Of a stretch of 64,000 bases of DNA, positions 51,363 through 59,661 are shown in pieces (position 1 is the stretch's first letter; each line of letters begins with the position of its first letter). The notes beneath the pieces were generated by a model. The model made no database searches and was not told the DNA's origin. It saw only the letters and a program-made list of their open reading frames with translations. Location: the NCBI RefSeq assembly GCF_900155525.1, contig NZ_LT706952.1:67217-131216 (forward strand), read 5' to 3'. Both the position numbers and the translations under genes were made by a program. The DNA is from Mailhella massiliensis. GTDB taxonomy: Bacteria > Desulfobacterota > Desulfovibrionia > Desulfovibrionales > Desulfovibrionaceae.

Positions 51363-51366
51363 ATGA
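49969..51366 (+). CDS. Alpha/beta-hydrolase-like capsule-locus protein
   Basis: A 465-aa protein with a nucleophile-elbow-like motif ([17 protein letters not shown], about 163-179) after a beta-strand region ([15 protein letters not shown]), pointing to a serine-hydrolase fold. The C-terminal third (about 340-465) looks like a beta-sandwich. Proteins of the XcbB/CpsF or Asp2 type in capsule loci have a similar nucleophile segment, but I cannot confirm the family. It could modify the polymer (acetylation or de-acylation). It overlaps the ugd start by 4 bp. Confidence 0.6.
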   Translation: MNGNITIREIFLHEKDILYSSKFVRHVVNRRLKRSYVDKNIINQKSVYINFEDIKDLKTGIYTTEICNAKFQFFFHKGSEKKLFVVLDGARTSSGGKKRDIPIYNRWSFYNLTNASWISLEDPMYFKYEDLLLGWFYGDKSNDFRYYTSLLIEKIVNILKINHENVVFYGGSGGGTAALDVATKFGNCTAVSINGQYNFEYNHDNIKDFFEKTGIDLHKNDIFNRNNILNMLGNDTVKYIFIENCKSKWDYRDHLSYVCDKLNIKPRLGISKFNNIYMYIYEANGKFPHTSFEDRVLFYVIDFIIKLANSNSNIEDYKSLFLLFNEFWYYKYQTDNVLSIEYINDDNFITQSTQFINNIKIDSGIDKYCCYKVLLKCNKKYKISIHGINLNSKDKEITIGVYSPTLHDFIISDIYNINNIIDICLKIKGEASDLQFCIFSGIHGATQNRVLSIDRIEIFESGVNV

Positions 51367-52553
51367 ACATTGCTGTTGCCGGAACCGGCTACGTCGGTTT
51401 GAGCTTGGCCGTACTGCTTGCTCAGCATAACAGTGTGAAGGCCGTGGATATCGTTCCTTCCAAGGTGGAACTCATCAACAGAAAGAAATCCCCCATCGTG
51501 GATAAGGAAATTGAGGAATTCCTTGCGGAAAGGCCGCTGAACCTTTCCGCCACTACGGATGGGGAATCCGCTTATCGCGATGCGGAAGTCATCATCATTG
51601 CCACGCCCACCAACTATGATGTGGAGCAGAACCATTTCGATACATCTTCCATCGACGCGGTGCTCCGGCTGGTGGAAAAGGTCAACCCCACCGCCACGGT
51701 GGTCATCAAGTCCACGGTGCCTGTAGGGTATCTGGAAGGGCTGCGCAAGGCGTGGCCCGGCCTGCCGAACCTTATTTTCTCGCCGGAGTTCCTGCGTGAG
51801 GGCAGGGCGCTTTACGATAATCTGCACCCCTCCCGCATCATAGTGGGGACTCCCCGGGAATGCTCCGCCGACCTTCGTGCCCGTGCGGAGCGCTTTGCCG
51901 CGCTGCTTCAGGAAGGGGCCATGGACAAGGATATCCCCACCCTCATGGTGAACGCCACGGAGGCGGAATCCATCAAGCTCTTTGCCAACACCTACCTTGC
52001 GCTGCGCGTGGCGTTCTTCAACGAGCTTGATACTTATGCCGAACTGCATGGTCTGGATACGCGGCAGATCATCAGGGGTGTGGGGCTGGACCCGCGCATA
52101 GGCTCCCACTACAACAACCCTTCCTTCGGTTACGGCGGTTACTGTCTGCCCAAGGATACGCGCCAGCTTCTGGCCAACTATAAGGGTACTCCCAACGACA
52201 TCATTGCCGCCATCGTGGCAGCCAATAGTACGCGCAAGGACTTTATCGCCCATCAGATTCTTGCCCGCAGGCCTCGCAAGGTCGGTATTTACCGCCTGAC
52301 CATGAAGGCGGGCAGCGACAATTTCCGTCAGTCGGCCATTCAGGATGTTATGAACAGGCTGCGCGATGAAGGCGTGGAGGTTGTTATTTACGAACCTACG
52401 CTGAGTCAGGATGTCTTTCAGGATTTCGCCGTCATTCACGACCTCGAGGCCTTCAAGTCCATGTCCGATGTGATCGTGGTCAACCGCATGGCTGAGGAAG
52501 TGAAGGACTGCATGGATAAAGTCTATACCCGTGACCTGTTTGAAAGAGATTGA
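51363..52553 (+). CDS. ugd: UDP-glucose 6-dehydrogenase
   Basis: A 396-aa dehydrogenase: Rossmann NAD site [12 protein letters not shown] (residues 3-14), ATPTNYD, the NEL/K region, and catalytic Cys261 in [11 protein letters not shown] (Cys260 in E. coli Ugd). It makes UDP-glucuronate for the capsule. The start overlaps the hydrolase-like gene (ATGA), and a strong terminator follows, so it closes the capsule operon. GC content returns to the chromosomal level exactly at its start codon. Confidence 0.95.
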   Translation: MNIAVAGTGYVGLSLAVLLAQHNSVKAVDIVPSKVELINRKKSPIVDKEIEEFLAERPLNLSATTDGESAYRDAEVIIIATPTNYDVEQNHFDTSSIDAVLRLVEKVNPTATVVIKSTVPVGYLEGLRKAWPGLPNLIFSPEFLREGRALYDNLHPSRIIVGTPRECSADLRARAERFAALLQEGAMDKDIPTLMVNATEAESIKLFANTYLALRVAFFNELDTYAELHGLDTRQIIRGVGLDPRIGSHYNNPSFGYGGYCLPKDTRQLLANYKGTPNDIIAAIVAANSTRKDFIAHQILARRPRKVGIYRLTMKAGSDNFRQSAIQDVMNRLRDEGVEVVIYEPTLSQDVFQDFAVIHDLEAFKSMSDVIVVNRMAEEVKDCMDKVYTRDLFERD

Positions 52554-52588
52554 TCCTTCCTCGCTGAACAATATGCCGTAATGGCATC

Positions 52589-52634
52589 AAAACCGCCCCT
52601 TCCCGCTTACTTCGGCGGGAAGGGGCGGTTTTTG
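52589..52634 (+). terminator. Intrinsic terminator of the capsule operon
   Basis: An 18-bp stem (AAAACCGCCCCTTCCCGC at 52589-52606 and its complement) with a short TTACTTC loop, followed by TTT. It lies 35 bp after the ugd stop and ends the operon. Confidence 0.88.
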
Positions 52635-52846
52635 TATGGAGAGAGCGGCTTTCCCTGGCGGAACATCTCCGGGCATCGGGAAGAGGCTGAGGGGTACTTT
52701 CCAGTCCAAGGGGGCTGTCGTAGAGAAAGAGCTCTGTGTTTTTCCTTTCTTTCTCCCGCTTGTGGTTTTTTTTGTTTGCCTTGCTGTTTGTATTGTTATG
52801 CGGTATCGTAAGGAATTATAGCTTTTCTTCATAAAGGTATCGCATC

Positions 52847-54199
52847 ATGGAATGGCTCACGCTCATCAACAACTTCGTCTGGGGCCCCTGTATGCTGGTG
52901 CTCCTTTTCGGCACCGGCCTGTATCTCACCATCGGGCTGCGTTTCTTCACCATACGCAACTTCGCCCGGGGGCTGCACCATGCCTGGGCCGGACGCAGGC
53001 AGGATTCGGAGCACGGGGAGATTTCTCCCTTCAATGCGCTCATGACGGCCCTTGCCGGCGACATAGGCACCGGCAACATCGTGGGCGTGGCCACGGCCAT
53101 TTACATGGGCGGCCCCGGCGCGCTGTTCTGGATGTGGATGACGGCCCTTGTGGGTATGGCCACCAAGTTCAGCGAAGTGCTGCTTGCCGTGCACTTCCGG
53201 GAACGTACCCCGGCAGGCAACTGGGTGGGCGGAGCCATGTTCTTCATTAAAAACGGCCTGGGGCGCCGCTGGATGTGGTTGGGAAGCGCGTTTGCGCTTT
53301 TCGGCATCGTGGCCTGCATAGGCACGGGCGCCATGGTGCAGAGCAACGCCATAGGCGGCGTGCTGAAGGCGAGCTTCGGCATTCCCTTTGAAGTTTCCGC
53401 CGTGGTTCTTCTTCTGCTTTCCGGTCTGGTGCTGCTCGGCGGGGTGAAGCGCATCGCCGCCGTGGCGGGCAAGATCGTTCCCGTCATGGCCCTTTGCTAT
53501 GCGGCCATGGCGCTGCTGGTCATCGTCATGCATATAAGCGAAGTGCCCGGCATTTTCGCCATGGTTCTGCGCGAGGCATTCACGCCCACGGCGGCCCAGG
53601 GCGGCGCGGCGGGCGCTTCCATCATGATGGCCATACGCATGGGCATGGCGCGCGGCATCTTCTCCAACGAAGCCGGTCTCGGCACGGCCCCCATGGCTCA
53701 TGCCGCGGCTTCCACCCGTTCCCCCATGACGCAGGCCACCATCGGCATGCTCGATACCTTCATCGACACCATCGTGGTGTGCAGCCTCACGGCCTTCGCA
53801 CTGCTGGTCACGGGCCTGTGGAGCAACGGGCAGGAAGGCGCGGCCGTGACTTCCGCCGCCTTTGAAAGCGTGCTGCCCGGCGTAGGCGGCATCGTGGTGA
53901 CGGTGTGCCTTTCCCTCTTCGCCTTCACCACCGCCATGAGCTGGTGCGTGTACGGCGAACGCTGCGCCATCTACTTCTTCGGCGACAGGGCGCAGCTTCC
54001 CTTCCGTGTGGTGTACTGCATCGCCATTCCCGTGGGCATACTCATCAAGCTCGATCTGGTATGGCTGCTGGCCGATACCTGCAACGCGCTCATGGCCATT
54101 CCCAACCTTATCGCCATCCTGCTGCTCAGCCCCGTGCTTTTCAAGCTGGTGAAGCAGGAGGAGGCCTCCTTCCGTTCCGAATGCGCGAAGGACGACTGA
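52847..54199 (+). CDS. Sodium:alanine symporter family (AGCS) amino-acid carrier
   Basis: A 450-aa polytopic protein with about ten membrane segments. AGCS signature regions: ALMTALAGDIGTGNIVGVATAI, WMWMTALVGMATKFSEVLLAV, GIFSNEAGLGTAPMAHAAA. These importers use Na+ to bring in alanine or glycine. It is preceded by the ugd terminator and an AT-rich leader, and followed by its own terminator, so it is monocistronic. Large minus-strand frames here are shadows. Confidence 0.93.
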   Translation: MEWLTLINNFVWGPCMLVLLFGTGLYLTIGLRFFTIRNFARGLHHAWAGRRQDSEHGEISPFNALMTALAGDIGTGNIVGVATAIYMGGPGALFWMWMTALVGMATKFSEVLLAVHFRERTPAGNWVGGAMFFIKNGLGRRWMWLGSAFALFGIVACIGTGAMVQSNAIGGVLKASFGIPFEVSAVVLLLLSGLVLLGGVKRIAAVAGKIVPVMALCYAAMALLVIVMHISEVPGIFAMVLREAFTPTAAQGGAAGASIMMAIRMGMARGIFSNEAGLGTAPMAHAAASTRSPMTQATIGMLDTFIDTIVVCSLTAFALLVTGLWSNGQEGAAVTSAAFESVLPGVGGIVVTVCLSLFAFTTAMSWCVYGERCAIYFFGDRAQLPFRVVYCIAIPVGILIKLDLVWLLADTCNALMAIPNLIAILLLSPVLFKLVKQEEASFRSECAKDD

Positions 54200-54213
54200 T
54201 CCGTTTTTTTCCG

Positions 54214-54246
54214 AAGCCGGGGGGAGTTCCCTCCGGCTTTTTTTGT
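54214..54246 (+). terminator. Terminator of the AGCS carrier gene
   Basis: AAGCCGG (54214-54220) pairs with CCGGCTT around 54233-54239 across a G/C-rich inner loop, followed by TTTTTT. It is 15 bp after the stop codon. The next roughly 210 bp up to the tRNA terminator hold no supported gene. Confidence 0.75.
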
Positions 54247-54457
54247 TTAAGGCCTTTTCGTACAGATTCTGCGGCAGAAGGGCGTGGAGCATAGAGGGAG
54301 CGCTTCCGGCGGTACTCTTCTGCAGCGGCAGATGAATGAGAGAAGAGGGGGAGCGTTTCTCCGGGAAGCGGCGAAGGAAGGGGCGGGCGGAGAATGCCGC
54401 CGGATAAGACGCAACATGGCATGCTGCGCCTGCACGCAGGAAATGTGTTGTATGCAG

Positions 54458-54491
54458 AGAAAAAGAAAAGGCCCGTCGTATGACGGGCCTT
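54458..54491 (-). terminator. Terminator of the tRNA-Gly gene
   Basis: On the minus strand AAGGCCCGTC (54491-54482) pairs with GACGGGCCTT (54477-54468) across a 4-nt loop, followed by TTCTTTTTC. It lies 10 bp downstream of the tRNA CCA. Confidence 0.85.
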
Positions 54492-54501
54492 CATATCTAT
54501 A

Positions 54502-54577
<76 letters not shown>

Positions 54578-54595
54578 CGGTAGGAACAGACGTCT

Positions 54596-54622
54596 TGTAT
54601 AAAAGAAGGCTGCCCCTGTCAA
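54596..54622 (-). promoter_or_regulatory. tRNA-Gly promoter
   Basis: Consensus TTGACA (54622-54617) and TATACA (54601-54596) with a 15-bp spacer on the minus strand, about 20 bp before the tRNA 5' end. An overlapping TACAAG with a 17-bp spacer may be the actual -10. Confidence 0.65.
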
Positions 54623-54984
54623 CAAAAAAATTACAAAAAATAAAAATTTTTCTGCAGGGCGCAGCATCGCCTTTTGCCGACGATACGAAATTCCCCGGGA
54701 ACGGCCCCGTGCGGCTGCGTCCATGCCTGCTTTTGCCCGGCCGTATTCTGCGGGCCTCCCGCACACGGGCCGGCGCGGAAGGGGCAGGCCGCGGGGCGCA
54801 AATCGCTTTCCTGCGGGAGCCTGCGTAGGCTCAGGGGAGGGAGATTTCGCAGGGGCACGCTTCCGGTTATTCCGGGAGAGGCCGTTCCGGGGCGTGTGCT
54901 TTGGAGATAAACATAAGGCCGCTCCTTGCGGAGCGGCCGGGGAAGGGGGCGGCCACGCACGGCCGCCCGGCAGGGGATTATGCC
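54623..54984. other. Intergenic region with a minus-strand hairpin terminator
   Basis: No gene is supported; the GC-rich frames here look like shadows. GGCCGCTCC (54917-54925) is inverted at 54930-54938 with a TTGC loop, next to a second GC stem (GGGCGGCC/GGCCGCCC at about 54945-54970). These follow the arylsulfotransferase-like gene and most likely end its transcript. Confidence 0.5.
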
Positions 54985-56436
54985 TTACTTCTTGGGCAGA
55001 GCGTAGTCATAACCCTTCTGGTCGGAGGTAGGAGCGTTTTCCACCTTCGGAGGTCTGCCGCCGTTGGGGGAAGGCTTGTATTCAAGCAGGCTCTTCCAGT
55101 CGGGGCAGGAAGGCGCGAGCTTGCGGATGGGCTTCAAGTCGCGGCCCTTGAGCTGCGGGGAATCGGCCGCATAGCGGAAGGCGCGGTGAATCTGCGTCCA
55201 GGGATTGTTGTCCTTTCTCACGCAGTAGGGCTCGTCGCCGGACATGGGGTTCACGAATTCCCACACCACTTCGCCCTCGGGCGTCACTTCGAACACATGG
55301 CCGTTGTTGGTGGCCGTGATCTGCCAGTTGCCGTTGGGGAGCTTCTGCGCGGCGCTCTGGTAGTCGGAATAGAAGCTGTTCGGGTCCTTGGTCTTGAACG
55401 ACCACACGATCTTGCCGCCGTTGAAGGTGCCGTCGCGTTCTATTTCATAGGCGGCGCTGTGGTTGCCGCTGGGGCGCATGGTGCCGTTGTCGAAGATGCT
55501 CAGGTTGCCGTTGGGCAGCCAGTTGCAGTCGTGGGAACCGAAGAGAATCTGGTCGCCGTCGCGGGCGTAGCCCTGTTCCTTGGTGCCCGCGCCGTAGGCG
55601 TAGGGGTTGCCCCAGCGCCAGACCATCTTCTTGGTCTTTCTGTCGATGATGTACATTTCACCCCAGTCGCGGGAGTTCACCAGATACTGGTCGGTCTCGG
55701 GGTTGTAGCGGATGGAGTTCCAGTGCGTCCAGTCGGGCCCGGCGAAGTAGGCGGGCATATAGCCGAAGGGCAGATGATAGTTCGGGTCCCACTGGTCCTT
55801 GCCCGTGCCGATATTGTCCTTCACATGGAATTCCCACACGACTTTGCCGCTGGGGTCCACTTCGATGATGGCGTCGGGCCACACGCCTTCCAGCACCTTG
55901 CCGTCGGGGTACTTGAAGCCGTCCTTGTAGATGGTCGGGTCCTTGGGGTCGCGGCCCTTGGCGATCATTTCATCCCAGCTCATCTTTTCCCATACAAGCA
56001 TGGCGGTGTTGCCGTTGGGCAGGCGGTCGAAGCCGTGATGGGCGACCTTGTTCTCGTCGCGTATGGTGTATTCCCATACCACATTGCCGTCCCAGTCGTA
56101 TTCGCGCAGGCTGCCGTGCCAGCCGCCGAAGGTCACCGGAGAGCCGGGGCCCTGTTCGGCGCGCAGCAGGTGCCCGTTGGGCAGAAGCTCGGCCATGAAG
56201 GCCTGGCGGCCGTGATTCCATTCGTGCACCACGTTGCCCTCAAGGTCGATGAGGTAGGTTTTGGTGCCGCCCAGGTGGTTGGTGTAGAGCACAAAACCGC
56301 CGTAGGACTTTTCCTTCTGGTAGTGAAGCACGCCCAGGGGGCCGCAGATGGCTTCGTAGGCCGAAGACGTGGCGGGAGCGGCACAGAGGCCCGCAGCAAG
56401 GGCCGTGCCGGCCAGAAAGGCGACGAGTTTACGCAT
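54985..56436 (-). CDS. Periplasmic arylsulfotransferase (ASST)-family protein
   Basis: A 483-aa exported protein: signal peptide MRKLVAFLAGTALAAGLCAAPATSSA, then repeated propeller blades with G-N-V-V-W-E-Y/F motifs (DGNVVWEYTI, SGKVVWEFHV, EGEVVWEFVN), the pattern of Arylsulfotran families. His-rich segments suited to catalysis are present (VAHHGFDRLPNGN, SHDCNWLPNGN, PSGNHSAAYE). ASSTs move sulfate between phenolic esters without PAPS. Start at 56436 has GGAGGAG upstream. Substrate unknown; no dsbA/dsbB-like partner is adjacent. Confidence 0.8.
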   Translation of the reverse strand: MRKLVAFLAGTALAAGLCAAPATSSAYEAICGPLGVLHYQKEKSYGGFVLYTNHLGGTKTYLIDLEGNVVHEWNHGRQAFMAELLPNGHLLRAEQGPGSPVTFGGWHGSLREYDWDGNVVWEYTIRDENKVAHHGFDRLPNGNTAMLVWEKMSWDEMIAKGRDPKDPTIYKDGFKYPDGKVLEGVWPDAIIEVDPSGKVVWEFHVKDNIGTGKDQWDPNYHLPFGYMPAYFAGPDWTHWNSIRYNPETDQYLVNSRDWGEMYIIDRKTKKMVWRWGNPYAYGAGTKEQGYARDGDQILFGSHDCNWLPNGNLSIFDNGTMRPSGNHSAAYEIERDGTFNGGKIVWSFKTKDPNSFYSDYQSAAQKLPNGNWQITATNNGHVFEVTPEGEVVWEFVNPMSGDEPYCVRKDNNPWTQIHRAFRYAADSPQLKGRDLKPIRKLAPSCPDWKSLLEYKPSPNGGRPPKVENAPTSDQKGYDYALPKK

Positions 56437-57012
56437 GGCATTCTCCTCCATGTTGAATGTGCGTAGAAACAGCTAGCTCACTTTTTCACAATTAAAAACA
56501 AAAAGTCAATAATAATTAAAGTAAAATCTATTTAAATATGGATTCATTTAATTAATTCATAAAAAAATCACCTTTTTGGATCAAAAAAATCATAGAAAGG
56601 AACGGAAGCGCCAAAGAGCCTTTCCCGAAAACAGCTGCGGCGTAAGGTTTTTCCGGCAACATGTCGAAAATGTTCCACTTTGTGCAAAAAAGCGCGTTTT
56701 TTCCGTTCCTTTTTTCATTCCGGCCTTTTTTCGCGCCTGGGCGGAGTAGGGAACGGTATCGCCTTTTGGGCGGAACATGCTTTTTGTTACAAAAGCTGTT
56801 TTTCCATTGACAGGAGAGGGGGTGTGCTGAACAATGGGAAAAATTCCGGCAAAGCTGCATCCGCCATTCGTCATGGTTTGAGCCTCCCGCAGGGCGCAGG
56901 CGCTGACGGGCCTTTCGGCCGATGAAGTCCTTTTTTTCAACCCGGGGCGCTTTTGTCCCTGTCCGCCGGATGTGGAGTCGGCCGGCGGATGCGGTCGACC
57001 GTGGATTGAATC
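56437..57012. other. AT-rich promoter region between divergent genes
   Basis: These 575 bp separate the arylsulfotransferase-like gene (minus) from the amidase gene (plus). 56470-56600 is strikingly AT-rich for this chromosome and should contain the arylsulfotransferase promoter. The rest holds only short, unconvincing frames. Confidence 0.5.
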
Positions 57013-58287
57013 ATGCTTCAGAAACACAGCCTTCCCGCCCTGATCTGTCTTGTCTTCTGCCTTTTTTTCTGTATGTCGGCTCCGGCGTCTGCCGCCAATC
57101 CGCCAGACTATGAAAGGGCCAAGGCGCAGCTTGCCCGCTTGAAGGAAGGCAACCCGGGGGCCAATTCCTGGCAGGCCTGTGCCGATGCCTTCCGCGAGGT
57201 GTACGACAACAACCCCAAGTGGAACCTGCGCGTGGCGGCGCTGTTCCGCTGCGGCGTGGCTCTGGAGGAGAAGGCCAAGGTTACCGGTTCGTCGGTGGAT
57301 GCGAAAAAGGCCGCTTCCGTGTACGAACAGTCGGCCAGGAAGTTTCCCTACAGCGCCCTTGCCGACGACGCGCTCTTCCGCGCCGCCGTGGTGTACAACG
57401 AGCTTTTGAAGGATCAGAAAAAGGCCCGCGTACACCTCGAGCACATCGCCCGCCGCTACTCCCGGGCCGATCATGCCAAAATAGCGGCGGAATACCGCGA
57501 GCAGATGGACGGGAAAAAGGCTTCCGTCTCAAGCAGTTCTTCAGGCGGAAAAGCGCCTGCAAAGGTGACCAGGCCGGGCAAGGCTGGTTCGCACATGCTT
57601 GCCGCGCAGCTCGGGCTTTCGGTTCGCACCATCATCATCGATCCGGGGCACGGCGGGCGCGACCCCGGGGCCATGCACAACGGCGTGGTGGAACGCGACG
57701 TGAATCTGGACGTGGCGCAGCGCCTGGAAAAGATTCTGGAAAAGCTGGGCTACAAGGTATTGCTCACGCGCAGCGGCAACAAGGGCATATCGCTGGCGGA
57801 CCGCGTGAACTTCAGCCGCCGCAACAAGGGCGATCTGTTCATATCCATCCATGTGAACGCGGCGGAAAACACCTCCATCAGCGGGCTGGAAACCTATATC
57901 CTCGACTTTGCGCGGACAAGTTCCGCCAGCCGCCTGGCCATGGTGGAAAACGCAGACAGTGGCCGCCTCGGCGACATGGACAAGATTCTTACCGAAATTC
58001 TCACCGGTGCGCGCACAAGCGAATCGCGCCGCCTTGCGGAGAATATTCAGAAGTCCACGCTGAGCTACCTGAAAAAGAACGGCGTAAGCACCCGCAACGG
58101 CGGGGTGAAGGGCGCGCCGTTCTTCGTGCTGGTGGGCTCTTCCATGCCCAGCGTGCTGGTGGAAATTGGCTACTGCACCAACAAGAGCGAGGCCTCGCGC
58201 CTGAAAAGCAGCAAGCACCGGCAGAGGCTGGCCCAGGGCCTTGCCAACGGCATACATGCCTATGCACGGAGCCTCCTGCAGAAGTAG
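57013..58287 (+). CDS. N-acetylmuramoyl-L-alanine amidase (Amidase_3)
   Basis: A 424-aa exported protein: signal peptide to about residue 27, an N-terminal helical TPR-like domain (30-160), a Ser/Lys linker, then Amidase_3 from about 205 (IIIDPGHGGRDPGA with the zinc His; VVERDVNLDVA; ISIHVNAAEN; PSVLVEIGYCTN with the catalytic Glu). AmiC-type amidases cut peptide side chains from peptidoglycan, mainly at division. The extra TPR-like domain resembles delta-proteobacterial amidases and may recruit it. Confidence 0.93.
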   Translation: MLQKHSLPALICLVFCLFFCMSAPASAANPPDYERAKAQLARLKEGNPGANSWQACADAFREVYDNNPKWNLRVAALFRCGVALEEKAKVTGSSVDAKKAASVYEQSARKFPYSALADDALFRAAVVYNELLKDQKKARVHLEHIARRYSRADHAKIAAEYREQMDGKKASVSSSSSGGKAPAKVTRPGKAGSHMLAAQLGLSVRTIIIDPGHGGRDPGAMHNGVVERDVNLDVAQRLEKILEKLGYKVLLTRSGNKGISLADRVNFSRRNKGDLFISIHVNAAENTSISGLETYILDFARTSSASRLAMVENADSGRLGDMDKILTEILTGARTSESRRLAENIQKSTLSYLKKNGVSTRNGGVKGAPFFVLVGSSMPSVLVEIGYCTNKSEASRLKSSKHRQRLAQGLANGIHAYARSLLQK

Positions 58288-58865
58288 CTTTTGGCCTTTT
58301 CCGGCACGGAGTTTTCCCATCTGACGAAGGCTGCCCGGAAGAATTTCGGGCGCCCGGCTCTTTTGCCCCCCCGTGCGGGAGCGAGCGCGGCAGGGAAGGG
58401 CTTTCCGGGAGGGAGAATGCGCTTTCTGCCCCGTGCGGCAGGCAACCCGGGCAGGGGAGGCGCGTGCCCGGGAGGAGAACGGCGTACTCCGCATGTGGGC
58501 GGTACGACAAGGCTTCCGCGTCGCAGCGGCTTGACAAGTCTTTCCGTCATGGGGAAAATATGCGCGCCTTTTCCGGGTATGCGCCCGGCGCTCTTCCGCG
58601 CTCCGGGCCGCGACGGTCGCCGTTCTGCGATGCCCGGCGGAAGGCGGAGGGAAATCGGCCGACGTTGCGGCGTTTCCCGGGCTCTGCCGGTGCGCTTTTC
58701 AGAGCGCGGCCGGGGCAGGCCGGGGGCGGCGTTCAGGCCGTGCAGGAGTCGCGGTTTTTCTGCGGGAGACGGGGCGGGCGTCATGGGAGCGCCCGTACAG
58801 GTTCATGCCGTCGTGCCGGAAGACCGCGCCGGCAGCAGAAAGAAGATGGTCCGTGGAGGAGAACC
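58288..58865. other. GC-rich intergenic region
   Basis: No gene is supported in these 578 bp. Frames are open on both strands but rich in Arg/Pro/Gly/Ala without any domain, as expected from GC-rich non-coding DNA. The last 40 bp carry the ribosome-binding site (GGAGGAG) of the next gene. Confidence 0.5.
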
Positions 58866-59654
58866 ATGTTGCGCATTGCCGAGGGGTTTCGCGTCGTCGC
58901 GGCAGTCGTGCTCATATCGTTTTTTTTCTTTGAGGGAACGGCCGCCCGGGCGGAAAACGCGGAGCGTCCTCCGCTCAGAGTGGGCATGGAGCGTGATTAT
59001 CCCCCGTTCTGCATGGTGGATGAACAGGGAAATGTTTCCGGCTTCGATTTCGATATCGCTACCGCCCTCTGCAGGAACATGAAGCGCGAATGCGTCATTC
59101 TTCCTATGGCCTTTCAGGATATTCTTGACGCCATGGAGCAGGGGCGTCTGGATATCGCCGTGGCCGGACTGGCGGTGAAGCCCGACAGGCTGCGCTATAT
59201 GAACTTCAGCGACAGTTACTATCATTCCCGTTCCATATACATTACCGGACGCGAGGTGTCGGTGACGAAGGAATGGATGCGGGGAAAGAAGCTCGGCACG
59301 CAGAGCGGAACCGCGCAGCGGTCGCTTGCCGAAAAAATGTGGAAAGATGTGGCCGTGCTCTGTGAATATCCCGATCATCTGAGCATGATCGACGCCCTGA
59401 AGGCGGGGGAAGTGGATGTCGTCATCATCGACGGGCTCGCGGCGTACGACTTTCTTCTGAGCAGGGAAGGTTCGACCTACTCCATGCAGGCCCTGCCGCT
59501 GGAGCTGGACAGCCCGACGAACAATGCGTGCATAGGAGTGAGAAAGGACGACGCGCAGCTGCTGCGAGACGTCAATGCCTTCCTCAATGATATAAGGCTC
59601 AGCGGCGAATACAGCCGTATCGCGCGCAAGTATTTCCCCTTCAGCATCTATTGA
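58866..59654 (+). CDS. Periplasmic amino-acid-type solute-binding protein
   Basis: A 262-aa SBP_bac_3 protein with a signal peptide (hydrophobic VVAAVVLISFFFF, cleavage near ARA-E about residue 30). Motifs: LRVGMERDYPPFCMVDEQG, GFDFDIATALC, AVAGLAVKPDR, and the C-terminal YSRIARKYFP. No transporter permease or ATPase is adjacent; the next gene, 7 bp away, is a membrane GGDEF protein. It may therefore act as a ligand sensor feeding c-di-GMP signalling rather than uptake. That link is inference. Confidence 0.85.
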   Translation: MLRIAEGFRVVAAVVLISFFFFEGTAARAENAERPPLRVGMERDYPPFCMVDEQGNVSGFDFDIATALCRNMKRECVILPMAFQDILDAMEQGRLDIAVAGLAVKPDRLRYMNFSDSYYHSRSIYITGREVSVTKEWMRGKKLGTQSGTAQRSLAEKMWKDVAVLCEYPDHLSMIDALKAGEVDVVIIDGLAAYDFLLSREGSTYSMQALPLELDSPTNNACIGVRKDDAQLLRDVNAFLNDIRLSGEYSRIARKYFPFSIY

Positions 59655-59661
59655 AAGCGTC

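Noticed and set aside
52829-54292. Minus-strand ORF (487 codons) opposite the AGCS carrier
   Set aside because: His/Gly-rich shadow; the plus-strand frame is an unmistakable AGCS transporter.
54901-56466. Long plus-strand ORF (521 codons) opposite the arylsulfotransferase-like gene
   Set aside because: Val/Gly/His-rich mirror frame; the minus-strand protein has a signal peptide and clear propeller repeats.
57219-58865. Upstream extension of the solute-binding protein frame to 811 codons
   Set aside because: The extra part overlaps the amidase in another frame and is Arg-rich; the true start at 58866 has GGAGGAG and a signal peptide.
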